Assembly (NCBI RefSeq): GCF_012290005.1
Contig: NZ_JAAXMS010000002.1
Location: 1-64,000, forward strand
Length of the DNA: 64,000 bases
DNA from: Crateriforma spongiae
Lineage (GTDB): Bacteria; Planctomycetota; Planctomycetia; Pirellulales; Pirellulaceae
Direction: 5' to 3'
Positions 1 to 8,019 of the stretch are shown here, piece by piece. Both the position numbers and the translations under genes were made by a program. Under the pieces are notes generated by a model. The model worked only from the letters and a program-made list of their open reading frames with translations. It was not told the origin of the DNA and searched no databases. Position 1 is the stretch's first letter; every line of letters starts with the position of its first letter.

Positions 1-110
1 TGCCGCTTGGAACAGTCATTGGTGTCTTGACGCTTGTCGTTCTCATGCGCCCATCGGTGACTGACGGTTTTGTGTCAAAGAACGCTGAGCCGACTGCTGG
101 TGACGGATGA
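1..110 (+). CDS. C-terminal end of a membrane protein (partial)
   Basis: The frame starting at base 3 is open from the left edge to a TGA at 108-110. It encodes about 35 residues beginning PLGTVIGVLTLVVLMRPSV. This is a hydrophobic stretch followed by a short polar tail, as at the end of a multi-pass membrane protein. From memory, small planctomycete membrane proteins often end in a similar pattern (GTxxGxxTLxxLxRPxV), so this is probably the last membrane segment of such a protein. The start and most of the gene lie outside the window. Function cannot be given. Confidence 0.5.
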   Translation, partial: PLGTVIGVLTLVVLMRPSVTDGFVSKNAEPTAGDG

Positions 111-223
111 CCATGCGTCGCACCGGAGACGCGGTGGAAAGCTTCTTCGTGACATCAATATCCTCTCCTGCGTCCCTGTGTACGCGACCGTTGTCCGACT
201 GAAATCAAAATGTCGCCATCTTC

Positions 224-754
224 ATGAAATGCCCACAGTGCGAGACTCCACTAAGATTGGTGGCCGCGACGGAGGTCAACAATCAACCACCACGGGCAAC
301 GGTACTCCGCCGCTTCCGGATCATTGACCTGCTCGCTGTGACCGCCTTGGTAGCGTTGCACCTCGCTTCACTCCCCGCCGAAGTATCCAAAGGAGGATCG
401 GAGATTGCCGCCTTGCTTTATCTTTCGCCGACGGCGATCACATGCTTGATTCACCTTCGATTGCGCCTGAACATCTCCGCGGCGATCTTCGTGCATTACG
501 TCCTGACTATCGCATGGACGTTCCTGCACGCCGTGGGCCTTCACTACGCTACCAACGCATACAATCCGATGATGCGTTCTGGTCAACGCGTGGAGATGGC
601 CGTTTACTCGAACGCGTGGAACGACACTCTGGAGATGGCTGGATGGGCCATCGCATTTGCTGCTACCTATGGCGTCGTTTGCTACACTGCAGTATCTGCG
701 GCAATCAATTACGGTCCGTGTCCGGCGGGCGCGGGAACTGATAACAGCGGATAA
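224..754 (+). CDS. Small membrane protein with N-terminal CxxC motif
   Basis: A 176-residue protein that begins MKCPQCETPLRL, so one CxxC pair sits at the extreme N-terminus, as in half of a zinc ribbon. A short basic stretch with paired arginines follows. Then come about four hydrophobic segments: roughly residues 33-50, 62-80, 84-108 and 138-160. It looks like an inner-membrane protein with its N-terminus in the cytoplasm. I do not recognise a family with a known role. It lies downstream of the partial membrane protein at the left edge and upstream of another small membrane protein, all on the same strand. The hydrophobic pattern supports coding better than the overlapping frames do. Confidence 0.6.
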   Translation: MKCPQCETPLRLVAATEVNNQPPRATVLRRFRIIDLLAVTALVALHLASLPAEVSKGGSEIAALLYLSPTAITCLIHLRLRLNISAAIFVHYVLTIAWTFLHAVGLHYATNAYNPMMRSGQRVEMAVYSNAWNDTLEMAGWAIAFAATYGVVCYTAVSAAINYGPCPAGAGTDNSG

Positions 755-908
755 ATATCACATGTACCGGAACTGCGTTAGCACGTTTTCACACATGGAT
801 CACCAATCGTCCCGACCCGGTGATGCGGGACGTTGCAGACCGATTCCCGTTACGCATCCACCACAAGCCGTGCCCAAGTTCCACTATTCACACTGAAAGG
901 CAATCGAG

Positions 909-1151
909 ATGTCCAGCACAACAACCGAGTCTCGCCCATTCGTACCTGATCGCATTGTTGTTAGCCTTGCTCAACTTCTTGCATTTGTTGCTGCAGTTGC
1001 AATTTTTCCCATGTCCTTGCTCGCGACAATAAGATTTGCATCCTCGCCGTTTGAGGTCTTTATTGGCGTCGTTCTCGGTGGCGTACTTGCTTCTGTGATG
1101 GTAATCATTGGCATGGTCACGCCTTCGGCGATGGATATTCGACGGCCATGA
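909..1151 (+). CDS. Small two-segment membrane protein, unknown function
   Basis: An 80-residue protein starting MSSTTTESRPFVPDRIVVSL. It has two hydrophobic stretches, about residues 18-42 and 48-72, and a short basic tail. A purine-rich GAAAGG lies about 11 bases before the ATG and could serve as the ribosome binding site. The alternating hydrophobic segments and polar N-terminus look like a real small membrane protein rather than a chance frame. No family is recognised. It follows the CxxC membrane protein at 224-754 by about 150 bases on the same strand. Confidence 0.45.
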   Translation: MSSTTTESRPFVPDRIVVSLAQLLAFVAAVAIFPMSLLATIRFASSPFEVFIGVVLGGVLASVMVIIGMVTPSAMDIRRP

Positions 1152-1225
1152 CAAGGCTTGATCGACACGTCGCAGGACGCTTCTGGCTACCGGGAAACAT
1201 TTAAGGGGACGGGGGTCTTTTCGGT

Positions 1226-1501
1226 CTACGTGCTGCATTGGTGGTGCAACGGGCGACAACTCTGAGTCGCTTTGGCTCTAGCCGCGGGCCGATCTGTTTC
1301 GACGACGCCATCCAAAACTGGCGTCTTGCATTGCGGGTTGAAGCATTCCGTGCAGATCGCCAACGATGGATCGGGTCGCCGCTTACCCAGAGCGACAGGC
1401 GACGATGTTGGCCCGTATTGGCAGCAGTCGCAGAACACGGCTTGCCGGATCCCCATGACCCAGGGGCGATGAAAACGGACGTTGTCGCTACGTTCGGTCA
1501 A
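1226..1501 (-). CDS. Doubtful small Cys-rich frame (possible remnant)
   Basis: The stretch 1152-1513 has no convincing gene. This minus-strand frame is the only thing in it worth noting. It encodes two cysteine clusters, FCDCCQYG and ICTECFNPQC, spaced like a zinc ribbon, but the C-terminal third is low in character and looks like a frame that has run on. No good ribosome binding site precedes either ATG (1501 or 1456). It lies just downstream of ccoS on the same strand. It may be a small zinc-binding protein, a decayed one, or chance. Confidence 0.25.
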   Translation of the reverse strand: MTERSDNVRFHRPWVMGIRQAVFCDCCQYGPTSSPVALGKRRPDPSLAICTECFNPQCKTPVLDGVVETDRPAARAKATQSCRPLHHQCST

Positions 1502-1513
1502 TTAACCGGTGCG

Positions 1514-1702
1514 TTAACGTTTGGCGTCCGCCGAAGTAGCATCCTGCGGATCGCTGCTTGACGGCGCGTCATCGATCAACATCCGAATCGGGGGCGATTC
1601 CAAATCATCGAACTGCCCGCCACGGATACAGCGCACACAGGCCCAAAGAGCCGTGGCCCCCATGGCAATCGCGACCGGTAAGGCAATGAACAGGACACTC
1701 AT
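1514..1702 (-). CDS. ccoS: cbb3-type cytochrome oxidase assembly protein CcoS
   Basis: A 62-residue single-pass membrane protein beginning MSVLFIALPVAIAMGATALW. The family is short (about 50-70 residues), with one N-terminal membrane segment and the signature here of an aromatic/basic junction followed by GGQFDDLESPPIRML. The GQFDDLExPxxR(M/I)L block is typical of CcoS. CcoS is needed for haem/copper insertion into the cbb3 oxidase in the inner membrane. The start codon overlaps the ccoI stop by four bases (ATGA), so the two are translationally coupled. It is the last gene of the ccoNO-Q-P-G-fixH-safE-I-S cluster. The tail (residues 48-62) is Ser/Asp-rich and variable. Confidence 0.88.
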   Translation of the reverse strand: MSVLFIALPVAIAMGATALWACVRCIRGGQFDDLESPPIRMLIDDAPSSSDPQDATSADAKR

Positions 1703-4203
1703 TGGGGACAGACCTCGTTGTTCGTTTCGTCGGACTTGCGCTGCGACAAAGTCATTGCGATCACCGAAAGGGAACTGAGCGGCATCAACAATGCGGCCAA
1801 CAATGGGGTCACAAGACCGGCCATGGACAGAGCCACCGCCAGAAGGTTATAGCCGATCGAAACGGCGAAGTTGCGGCGGATGCTATGACGAGTTTTCTGG
1901 GATCCATCCATCAATCGGACCACTCCCATCAACGAACCATCGCCGATCATGACGGGTGCGGCCGTCAGGCTTGCCGAAGCACCACCACGTAAGGCAACGC
2001 CGACATCGGCCGCGGCCAAGGCGACCGCATCATTCAACCCATCGCCGACCATGACAACGGGGCCGTATCGCTTGGCCGATTCCACCGCCGCCAACTTGTC
2101 TTCGGGCAATAGACCGCCCAAAGCCTTTTCGTTGGCGATGCTGAGCGTGCTGGCAACGCGAGCCACGGTGGCGGCATCATCGCCTGACAGAATCCCGACC
2201 TGCCACCCCAAACGCTGCAACTTGGCCAACACGGCGGGCGATTCCTGGCGGATCTGATCGGCAATCCCCATCACGGCAACGATGTCGCCGTCGCGTGCGA
2301 CAAAGATCGGCGTGCTACCGCTGGATTCAATTTCGTCGACAAAACCTTGCAATGAATGCCCGTTTGGAAACTGCACCAAGCGACGATTTCCAATCATGTA
2401 GTCGTGTGATCCATCCCGTGCGGTGACGCCAAGTCCCGGACGATGGTTCACGTGTGCAATGAAACCATCGATGGATTCATCGGTTTCTATCGCCCCCGGT
2501 CGCCCACGTTGAACCGCCGCGGCAATCGGATGGTGCACGTGACGCTGAATCGCCCGTACGGCGTTCCAGTCACGATCGCTTCCGTACCAATGAGTCACTT
2601 TCATTCGCCCCTCGGTCAGCGTGCCGGTTTTATCGAAGAAGATGGTCCCCGGCTTCGCCAAGCGTTCCAAACAGTCACCCGCACGCACTAAGACCTTCTG
2701 CTTTGCCAAGCGGCCGACGGCCACCGCGACGGCCAACGGCGTGGCCAGTGCCAACGCACAAGGGCAGGCTACGATCAATAGTGCAACGACATTCGACACC
2801 GCTTGTGTGGAATCATGCATCACCCAGTAAACCCCGGTGATCATCGCCAGCATCAAAACGATGATGACGAACCATCCACCGATACGATTGGCCAACTGGA
2901 CGATTGGTGTTCGTGCGGCGGCGGCATCGGCGACGGCATCGGTGATGGCCGCCAGTCGCGTGTCGCCGCCCACCGCGGTGGCTTGAATCGTCAACGCCCC
3001 TTGGACGTTTTCCGTTCCCGCTTCGACGTGATCGCCTTCATCGACGGGAACCGGGACGGATTCACCGGTCAACAGTGAACGATCCAAGGTCGATGTCCCT
3101 TGGACGACCTGACCATCCACGGGAACGCTTTCACCCGCGTCGACACGAACACGATCGCCCACCATCACTTCGCTTAGCGGCACACGTTGCGCGACGCCAT
3201 CAGGGTCAATGCGATTGACGGCCACCGGGGACATCCGAATCAGGCCGGCGACCTCGTCCCCGGCGCGGCGCTGCTGTCGTGACTGGAGCCACCGGCCCGC
3301 CAACAAGAAAAAAACCAAACAGGCAATGCTGTCGAAATAGACATCGCGTTGGGAATCAAAAAGCCCATGCAAGCTTGCCAACAAACCGGCCGCCAAACCG
3401 ACGGCCACCGGCAAATCCATGTGTGGCGTTCGGGTCCGCAACGAAGCCCAGGCGCTTTGGAAAAACACACGACCGGGAAAAATAACTGCGACCACGCCAA
3501 GGCCGACGCCGGCGAATCGCAAGATTTGTTGATGGCTATCGGCGATCCCCGTAAAGCTTCCCGCATACAACGCGATCGCAACCCACATTGCGTTGGCGGC
3601 ACAAAACCCGGCCACCGCAAGATCGATCAACTGGCCATGACTTTCGCGCAGGTTGCGGTCGTCATCCCCATCGGAAAGCGGGGACAGGTGATACCCCAGT
3701 TTGGAAACCCGGTCGGCAATGTGGGACAGTTTCTGGCAACTGGGATCGAAAACTATTTCGATGGTCTGTTGATGATAGTTGACGCCCGAGCGAACCCAGC
3801 CGGGCACACGTTCCGGTGCACGTTCCAGCAGCCACACACAGGCGGCACAGTGCAAACCGTCGACCGCCAGTTTGCACTTCAACAGGGGAACTTGGTCATC
3901 GGAATCAACCACCAATGGCGCCGATCGTCCCATCAGCCGCGGATCATCCAGATCCGAGTAGTCGACCGATTCCGGTTCCCACGGAGCGTCACCGTCGACA
4001 TCACGCAGTTCGTAATACTGGTCCAGTCCCCAGCTTTGGATCAGCTCGTACGCCCCCTGACAACCGTGGCAACAAAAGACATTGCCGTTTGCATCAGCCG
4101 GCCGTCGCGTCGTAAGGCCACAGTGGATGCATTGACTGTCGGCCGAAGCATCGCGGTCCGCGGCACCGGTCGCATCGCCTGATTGCGAAATGATCGTCGA
4201 CAT
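1699..4203 (-). CDS. ccoI: Copper-translocating P-type ATPase CcoI
   Basis: An 834-residue P1B-type ATPase. In order it has: an N-terminal double-cysteine module (CIHCG ... FCCHGCQGAY, about residues 24-55) typical of the CcoI/FixI subgroup; a heavy-metal-associated domain with GLHCAACVW; paired membrane helices; the actuator motif TGES; the CPC metal site in ACPCALALATPLAV; DKTGTLT with the phosphorylated Asp; an HP pair (HHPIAAA); and GDGLNDAVAL. In cbb3 clusters this pump supplies copper for the oxidase. I place the start at the ATG at 4203, which has AAGG about 10 bases upstream; a TTG at 4221 would overlap the stop of the upstream gene. It overlaps ccoS by four bases. Cu+ specificity is inferred from context and the CPC motif. 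Confidence 0.93.
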   Translation of the reverse strand: MSTIISQSGDATGAADRDASADSQCIHCGLTTRRPADANGNVFCCHGCQGAYELIQSWGLDQYYELRDVDGDAPWEPESVDYSDLDDPRLMGRSAPLVVDSDDQVPLLKCKLAVDGLHCAACVWLLERAPERVPGWVRSGVNYHQQTIEIVFDPSCQKLSHIADRVSKLGYHLSPLSDGDDDRNLRESHGQLIDLAVAGFCAANAMWVAIALYAGSFTGIADSHQQILRFAGVGLGVVAVIFPGRVFFQSAWASLRTRTPHMDLPVAVGLAAGLLASLHGLFDSQRDVYFDSIACLVFFLLAGRWLQSRQQRRAGDEVAGLIRMSPVAVNRIDPDGVAQRVPLSEVMVGDRVRVDAGESVPVDGQVVQGTSTLDRSLLTGESVPVPVDEGDHVEAGTENVQGALTIQATAVGGDTRLAAITDAVADAAAARTPIVQLANRIGGWFVIIVLMLAMITGVYWVMHDSTQAVSNVVALLIVACPCALALATPLAVAVAVGRLAKQKVLVRAGDCLERLAKPGTIFFDKTGTLTEGRMKVTHWYGSDRDWNAVRAIQRHVHHPIAAAVQRGRPGAIETDESIDGFIAHVNHRPGLGVTARDGSHDYMIGNRRLVQFPNGHSLQGFVDEIESSGSTPIFVARDGDIVAVMGIADQIRQESPAVLAKLQRLGWQVGILSGDDAATVARVASTLSIANEKALGGLLPEDKLAAVESAKRYGPVVMVGDGLNDAVALAAADVGVALRGGASASLTAAPVMIGDGSLMGVVRLMDGSQKTRHSIRRNFAVSIGYNLLAVALSMAGLVTPLLAALLMPLSSLSVIAMTLSQRKSDETNNEVCPQ

Positions 4204-4217
4204 TGCGTCGTTGACCT

Positions 4218-4985
4218 TCAAGGCTCAGGGTGACAACACGGCAGCGGTTCGTCGTTGGTGGCGGACCAGACTTCCTGGGCACTGGGCTGGTCACCCAATC
4301 GCGGCGGTTGCATCGACGCCAAGTCCGCCGAAGCGCGACCGGTGGCGGTATACAGACCGGTCAGCACCAACAAGACCGCTGCAAGCATCGGCATGACCAC
4401 GCGAGACCGATTCATCAGCGTTCCGGCCCCGACAACCACGGCGGTCAGTGCGGGCAAGGTACCGATCCAGAATGCCGTCATCGTCGCCATCGCGCCGGGA
4501 ACCGTGCCGGCGCCCGCAGCCATCAGCACGAATAAATACAGCCAACCACAAGGCAGCCACGTCGTCAAAAGGCCGCCCAGATACGCTTTGCCGATCGGGC
4601 CACGCGATGCCAAAACCGGCTTGGCCTTTGAAAGCAGACCGGCAATTTTCGATGGTTTGATTTCCCGAGTGCCGGTCAATCGGTTGCGAGGAAGCAAACC
4701 GAAAATTCGCCACAACCCCATGCCGATCAATAACATCCCGGCCAACTTGGACGCCAGCATTTGGAATCCCGCGACATCACCACCGATCGTGATTGCGGAC
4801 CCCAAAAGCCCCGCCATCAGTCCGGCGGACAGGTACGTCGTCAAACGTCCCAGATGATAAGCCACCAGTGCCGTACCTCGGCTGCGGCCATCGGTCGCCC
4901 AGATCGCCAGTGGGCCACACATCCCGACGCAATGCAAACTGCCCAAGACACTGGCCAAAACGGTTGCCGCCAGGAAAGCCGTCAT
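4218..4985 (-). CDS. SafE/UreH-type membrane protein of the cbb3 assembly cluster
   Basis: A 255-residue multi-pass membrane protein starting MTAFLAATVLASVLGSLHCV. The first helix holds SLHCVGMCGPLA, the paired-cysteine (CxxxC) motif seen in the sulfite exporter TauE/SafE, or UreH-like, family that is regularly found beside ccoGHIS. About six hydrophobic segments are visible, with WLPCGWLY in the second half; this repeats the Cys-in-helix theme of DsbD-like transporters. Its likely role is handling copper or thiol redox during oxidase assembly, but this is inferred from gene neighbourhood. The start ATG overlaps the stop of fixH by four bases. The C-terminal tail holds CCHPEP, which might bind metal. 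Confidence 0.82.
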   Translation of the reverse strand: MTAFLAATVLASVLGSLHCVGMCGPLAIWATDGRSRGTALVAYHLGRLTTYLSAGLMAGLLGSAITIGGDVAGFQMLASKLAGMLLIGMGLWRIFGLLPRNRLTGTREIKPSKIAGLLSKAKPVLASRGPIGKAYLGGLLTTWLPCGWLYLFVLMAAGAGTVPGAMATMTAFWIGTLPALTAVVVGAGTLMNRSRVVMPMLAAVLLVLTGLYTATGRASADLASMQPPRLGDQPSAQEVWSATNDEPLPCCHPEP

Positions 4986-5509
4986 GACGATTGCTCCGAC
5001 GATGCCGGCCCTTGCAACAAGACTTGCCGCGATTCGACGTACCGTGCGCCGCTGTCATCGGTGACATCGATTTCGACTTGCCACCAACCGCCACGATCCA
5101 CGCATTCGGTGAACGCCAACGGGCTGTCTGCCGTCATCGATTCATCCAGGGAAAACTGCAGCACATCCCCGGCGCGGGCGTGATGGTAAATCGACACCGT
5201 ACCGGTTTGGATGGCCACCGGTTGGTCGTCTGCATCCAACAACTTCAACATCAGCCCGTTTCCGGACTGGCCCGCGGGAATCTCAGCGACCGTGAAGGTC
5301 CAGCCCAGTTTTTCCGATGTACGTTTTCGCTCCGCCTGTTTGTCCCAATCCAGCGCTTTTTGATAGTAGTCCGGGACCACCGCCACCGAACGATCGCCGG
5401 TGGCCAGAAAGATCGCCACGACCCCCAGGGCGACCTGCAGCGTCAACAAAGCGACGACCATTGATCCCCAACGCCACGCTGCTTTCGAATTGGCGTCATT
5501 TTTCACCAT
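4982..5509 (-). CDS. ccoH: FixH/CcoH family cbb3 assembly protein
   Basis: A 175-residue protein with one N-terminal membrane segment (about residues 14-36, after AAWRWG) and a periplasmic domain. The block SVAVVPDYYQKALDWDK just after the membrane segment is the FixH hallmark. The rest is a compact beta-rich domain. FixH/CcoH acts in maturation and stability of cbb3 oxidase, close to the CcoI copper pump. It sits between ccoG (22-base gap) and the SafE-like gene (4-base overlap), in the usual GHIS order with the SafE gene inserted. The C-terminus is Ser/Gln-rich. Confidence 0.88.
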   Translation of the reverse strand: MVKNDANSKAAWRWGSMVVALLTLQVALGVVAIFLATGDRSVAVVPDYYQKALDWDKQAERKRTSEKLGWTFTVAEIPAGQSGNGLMLKLLDADDQPVAIQTGTVSIYHHARAGDVLQFSLDESMTADSPLAFTECVDRGGWWQVEIDVTDDSGARYVESRQVLLQGPASSEQSS

Positions 5510-5531
5510 TGCAATCCACCTGTTCGCTTTC

Positions 5532-6938
5532 TCAGCGAGGTCCGAGCAGTTTTGTCGTCACGGTGCGTTGATTGCCCGCACCGTCGGTGATTTCGATTTC
5601 ACCGTCGCACTGGCCCGCCGGTCCAAACTTGGACGGAGGCACTTGTATCGTCAGCGGGATCAATTCCGTTTGACCGGGGTCCAGGTTGGCGCCGGAATTT
5701 TCTTGCTGCACCAACAAGGCTCCTTCGGGCCGAACGATTTGGAACTCATAGTCTTGATTGTCTTCGCTTCGATTCCACAGACGCAAGCGGAAGTTGTTCA
5801 CGATCTGGCCGTTGGCACCCCTTTGAAAGGGATTGCCCGCCGACCGGATCAATCGCGCGTCGAACGCAAACTTCGTTGACAACACCACGAAGAAGATCGA
5901 CAGCACGGCGACCAACGCCGCCGGGTACAACACCGTTCGCATCCGCAGAAACCGCAGCGGATTGCCCGCCATGGCGTCCTGGGAACTGTAGCGGATCAAC
6001 CCCTTGGGCAAACCAACGCGGTCCATCACGTCATCGCAGGCATCAATACACTGGGTGCAATTGATGCATTCCATCTGCAAGCCGTCACGAATATCAATGC
6101 CCGTTGGGCACACCACCACACACTGATTGCAATCCACACAATCGCCGGCACTACGTTCGGCGATCGGCAGACTGACATCACGCTTACCCTTCTTTCTCGG
6201 TTCGCCACGAGTTTCGTCATACGCGACGATCAAGCTGTGCCGATCCAACATCACCGATTGGAAACGTCCATAGGGACAGGCGATCAGACACATCTGTTCG
6301 CGAAAGAACAGAAAGTCGAACAGCATCAACCCCGTGGTCCCGAACATGACAACAAAAGCGATCGGATGCTGAAACGGGCTGCTTTGCATCCACTGTGCCA
6401 GACGTTCGGTACCAACAAAGTACGCCAGGAAGGTGTGGGCCAACGCCATACACAAAACAAGGTAAACCAGAAACCGCAGCACCGCCCGGATACCGGTCAC
6501 CTTTCGCTTGGGCTTTCCGCCACGTCCCAAGGTGCCTTCAAAAAAACGATCAATCGGTCGGAACACATACTCCATGTAGACCGTTTGCGGACATCCCCAT
6601 CCGCACCAAACGCGTCCTGTCAAAGCGGTCAACAAGACGATCGTGATCAGAATGGACACCAACAGCAACGCCAACAACACCGTGTCGGTTGGCAAAAACG
6701 TGTGTCCGGCCAGCACGAACTTACGTGCGGGAATGTCCAACAAGATCAGCGGCCGTCCGTTGATCCGTAAATGCGGCAACGCCACGAAAACGACGATCAA
6801 AACATAAGCCAAAATCTGTCGTCGACGCCACCATTGCCCCTTGGCCAACTTGGGACGCAGCCATCGACGTGACCCGTCGCCCTCCAACGTGCTTAGCACA
6901 TGTTCGGGCGCTTCCAACATTGGGGACGGGGCGTTCAT
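5532..6938 (-). CDS. ccoG: Cytochrome c oxidase accessory protein CcoG (FixG/RdxA)
   Basis: A 468-residue membrane iron-sulfur protein. Visible features are a cytoplasmic N-terminus, a membrane helix near residues 40-58, CGWGCPQTVYMEYVFRPIDR (the NapH/CcoG block), and further helices up to about residue 220. Two ferredoxin-type clusters follow, CVDCNQCVVVCPTGID and CINCTQCIDACDDVMDRVG, then a last helix (about 340-360) and a C-terminal immunoglobulin-like domain ending near GPR. CcoG is reported to act in Cu2+ reduction before copper delivery to cbb3 oxidase. The length matches the family (about 460-490). It is preceded by a 124-base gap after ccoP that contains two copies of ACCGGCGACCT. Confidence 0.93.
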   Translation of the reverse strand: MNAPSPMLEAPEHVLSTLEGDGSRRWLRPKLAKGQWWRRRQILAYVLIVVFVALPHLRINGRPLILLDIPARKFVLAGHTFLPTDTVLLALLLVSILITIVLLTALTGRVWCGWGCPQTVYMEYVFRPIDRFFEGTLGRGGKPKRKVTGIRAVLRFLVYLVLCMALAHTFLAYFVGTERLAQWMQSSPFQHPIAFVVMFGTTGLMLFDFLFFREQMCLIACPYGRFQSVMLDRHSLIVAYDETRGEPRKKGKRDVSLPIAERSAGDCVDCNQCVVVCPTGIDIRDGLQMECINCTQCIDACDDVMDRVGLPKGLIRYSSQDAMAGNPLRFLRMRTVLYPAALVAVLSIFFVVLSTKFAFDARLIRSAGNPFQRGANGQIVNNFRLRLWNRSEDNQDYEFQIVRPEGALLVQQENSGANLDPGQTELIPLTIQVPPSKFGPAGQCDGEIEITDGAGNQRTVTTKLLGPR

Positions 6939-7062
6939 GACTGTGTCTTACGACGAATATCAGATTTTCAAAACTTCGTTGATCGCCAACCGCATGCATT
7001 CGGAATCATTGCACGGTCGTTTACCGGCGACCTATCACTTACCGGCGACCTTAAGGTGATTG

Positions 7063-7692
7063 CTATTGGGCGTCGGGTTCCGCCGGCGGATCTGGCCAGG
7101 GCGCGATCACGTTTCCTTCGGGCGCTTTAGGATTCGCCGCTTCGGTCCCACGCATGCTGGCCACATAACTGGCGGCAAGCACCAGTTCGTTTGTACTTAA
7201 ACGATTTTTCCATGCCGGCATTGCACCAGCGGCGGCACCGTTTTGCAGCACACCAATGATGTCTTCAATCTCACGGACGTTCTTATAATGATCATCCGTC
7301 AGATTCGGGCCGACCAAACCGCCACCATCGGCGCCATGGCATGACTGACAATTCGTTTTGAAGACGACCTTACCGACCTGCAGCCAGTTGGGCTTGTACA
7401 GGAATTTCACCACGGTCTCACGATCCGCTTTCAATTCACCGATCTCGGCAAACTGAAGCTGCAAGTTCTTTGCGAGATCACGGTCATAGGAGGCCGCACG
7501 CGTCCGACTTTCCACACCACTGTGGAAATAGAAAAAGTAGGGCGGCGAAAACAACATCGTTCCGACGAACAACCACTTCCACCAACCCGGCAACGGGTTA
7601 TCGAATTCCTGGATGCCGTCGTAACTATGACCGGTCAACGGATCGTCCGGCACCGCGCCAGCATCGGGCGTCTCGGGGGTCACACTACTCAT
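7063..7692 (-). CDS. ccoP: cbb3 oxidase subunit CcoP, single-haem form
   Basis: A 209-residue protein. The N-terminal part has SYDGIQEFDNPLPGWWKWLF, the CcoP N-terminal block that includes the start of the only membrane helix. A periplasmic c-type cytochrome domain follows, with one haem site, CQSCH at residues 115-119. The probable axial Met is in GAMPAWKNRLS. Usual CcoP proteins carry two CxxCH sites and are about 290-310 residues. This one has a single site and is shorter, so it is a mono-haem variant. The ATG at 7692 has AAGGAT about 8 bases upstream; a GTG at 7695 is an alternative. The start overlaps the ccoQ stop region. Confidence 0.9.
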   Translation of the reverse strand: MSSVTPETPDAGAVPDDPLTGHSYDGIQEFDNPLPGWWKWLFVGTMLFSPPYFFYFHSGVESRTRAASYDRDLAKNLQLQFAEIGELKADRETVVKFLYKPNWLQVGKVVFKTNCQSCHGADGGGLVGPNLTDDHYKNVREIEDIIGVLQNGAAAGAMPAWKNRLSTNELVLAASYVASMRGTEAANPKAPEGNVIAPWPDPPAEPDAQ

Positions 7693-7864
7693 CACGAGGA
7701 TCCTTCACTTGATCGGAAAGTGGAATCGAAGCAAACCGGTCGGCCGACTTGCGTGACAGACGCAGCACGGCGAAGACCATCATTGCGAAGGCGACGACAA
7801 ACATTGCCAACGCGATCTCGGCGCAGTCGCTGTAGTCGACCGATCGAATCACGTCTTTCAACAT
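7685..7864 (-). CDS. ccoQ: CcoQ-like small cbb3 oxidase subunit
   Basis: A 59-residue protein starting MLKDVIRSVDYSDCAEIAL, with a single membrane helix (about residues 15-36, rich in Ala, Val, Met and Phe) and then an RLSRKSADRFASIPLSDQ tail. The size, single helix, following basic segment and DRFA..PL-type tail fit CcoQ. It lies between the catalytic subunit gene and ccoP, as expected. The same frame stays open further upstream to 8008, but that extension is Cys/Gly/Pro-rich and out of character, so I start at the ATG at 7864. It overlaps the start of ccoP. Confidence 0.75.
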   Translation of the reverse strand: MLKDVIRSVDYSDCAEIALAMFVVAFAMMVFAVLRLSRKSADRFASIPLSDQVKDPRDE

Positions 7865-8019
7865 GGCGATGAACTGGGGGGATGGGGCTAGGAGATAAAG
7901 TGAAAGTGTCAAACCGGCCGCCACCGCCCGAATATCTCGCCCGCCACCGAAAGGACAGGCGGGCATGCAACCCAAGGAAGCATCGCAATGGGGCAGGGCG
8001 GCAAGCATCGTTGACAGGA

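Noticed and set aside
3349-4182. A 277-residue plus-strand frame opposite ccoI
   Set aside because: The minus-strand ATPase is certain here (CPC, DKTGT, GDGLND), and this frame has no domain or start signal.
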